This document shows positions 5,292 through 5,406 of a stretch of DNA of 5,406 bases, in pieces. The DNA comes from Deltaproteobacteria bacterium. Its GTDB lineage: Bacteria > Myxococcota_A > UBA9160 > PR03. The notes under the pieces are model-generated. The model was not told the DNA's origin. It saw only the letters and a program-made list of their open reading frames with translations, and made no database searches. Each line of letters opens with the position of its first letter. Position 1 is the first letter of the stretch. A program made the translations under genes and the position numbers. Location: NCBI GenBank assembly GCA_018262315.1, contig JAGSPS010000231.1, forward strand, positions 1-5,406. The letters are read 5' to 3'.

Positions 5292-5406
5292 ATGTCGAAC
5301 GACGAGATGGTTCAGTACTGGAACGAAAGCGCGGGGCCGGTGTGGGTGGCGCAGCAGGAGCGGCTCGACGCGCAGATCGGTCCGCTCGGCGCGCTCGCAC
5401 GGGAAC
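5292..5406 (+). CDS. Class I SAM-dependent methyltransferase, second copy, 5' part only
   Basis: Only the first 38 codons are inside the window, beginning MSNDEMVQYWNESAGPVW. They match the start of the minus-strand methyltransferase except Ala4 to Asp and Asp12 to Glu, from 3 nucleotide differences in 115. The SAM-binding motif would begin about 10 residues beyond the window, so catalytic integrity cannot be judged. The ATG is preceded by GGAGGAGG with 4 nt spacing (5280-5287). The two genes point away from each other with palindromic copy B between them. It could be a full paralogue or a truncated duplicate; sequence to the right would decide. Confidence 0.85.
   Translation, partial: MSNDEMVQYWNESAGPVWVAQQERLDAQIGPLGALARE

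Larger units (their letters stand above)
4797..5406. repeat. Large inverted repeat joining two divergent methyltransferase starts
   Basis: The stretch from 4797 to the end of the window reads as a giant inverted repeat. The left arm (4797-4968) and right arm (5245-5406) match almost base for base. They share the first 38 codons of the methyltransferase (112 of 115 nt), the GAGGAGG ribosome-binding site and the leader with its TATCAG box. The left arm has 9 extra bases (4959-4967) and one further extra base next to the start codon. Between the arms is palindromic element copy B. The flanking arms mirror around about 5102 and the element around about 5107; the offset is explained by the extra bases on the left. 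The match is still perfect at the last base of the window, so the right arm probably continues. Confidence 0.93.

Noticed and set aside
4912..5400. N-terminal extension of the minus-strand methyltransferase through the repeat
   Set aside because: The frame is open, but the translation is low-complexity and follows the hairpin. The conserved ATG with a strong ribosome-binding site at 4911 explains the gene. The element is read in a different frame at gltX, so no protein is conserved.
4797..5406. Inverted repeat as an amplification or assembly chimera
   Set aside because: A chimera would give identical arms. Here there are scattered substitutions, two amino-acid changes, a 9-bp and a 1-bp length difference, and an internal element with its own asymmetric history. 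Not fully excluded without long reads.

Overview
This is a GC-rich bacterial chromosomal window. It carries housekeeping genes of fatty-acid synthesis, translation and tRNA charging, plus an unusual palindromic repeat present in two copies. The gene set (DUF177/YceD, L32, FabD, ACP, GluRS, tRNA-Gln) fits a high-GC Gram-negative lineage, perhaps a member of the former Deltaproteobacteria such as Myxococcota. The sequence alone does not settle the taxon.

Left part (1-1998, all minus strand): a tightly packed operon reads leftward as yceD/DUF177, rpmF, fabD, acpP. Gaps are 1 nt, 7 nt and 43 nt, and acpP runs off the window. It resembles the classical rpmF-fab cluster, but plsX, fabH and fabG, which often sit inside it, are absent here. 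A candidate sigma-70-type promoter lies at 2047-2074, just upstream of yceD.

Middle (1999-2509): a 511-bp non-coding gap between the divergent yceD operon and gltX. Most of it is a 277-bp imperfect palindrome (copy A, 2166-2442) with no convincing coding content. Next comes gltX (2510-3922), probably starting at a TTG codon, then tRNA-Gln(CTG) (3958-4031) with an apparent promoter of its own overlapping the gltX stop codon.

Right part (4060-5406): a class I SAM-dependent methyltransferase on the minus strand (4060-4911). A second, nearly identical methyltransferase start lies on the plus strand (5292 to window end). The two face away from each other and share mirror-image coding starts, ribosome-binding sites and leaders. 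At the mirror axis sits copy B of the same palindrome (4969-5244). The whole of 4797-5406 is therefore one nested inverted repeat that continues to, and probably past, the window edge.

The most noteworthy content is the dispersed palindrome and its place at the hinge of an inverted gene duplication. Both copies lie between divergently transcribed genes.
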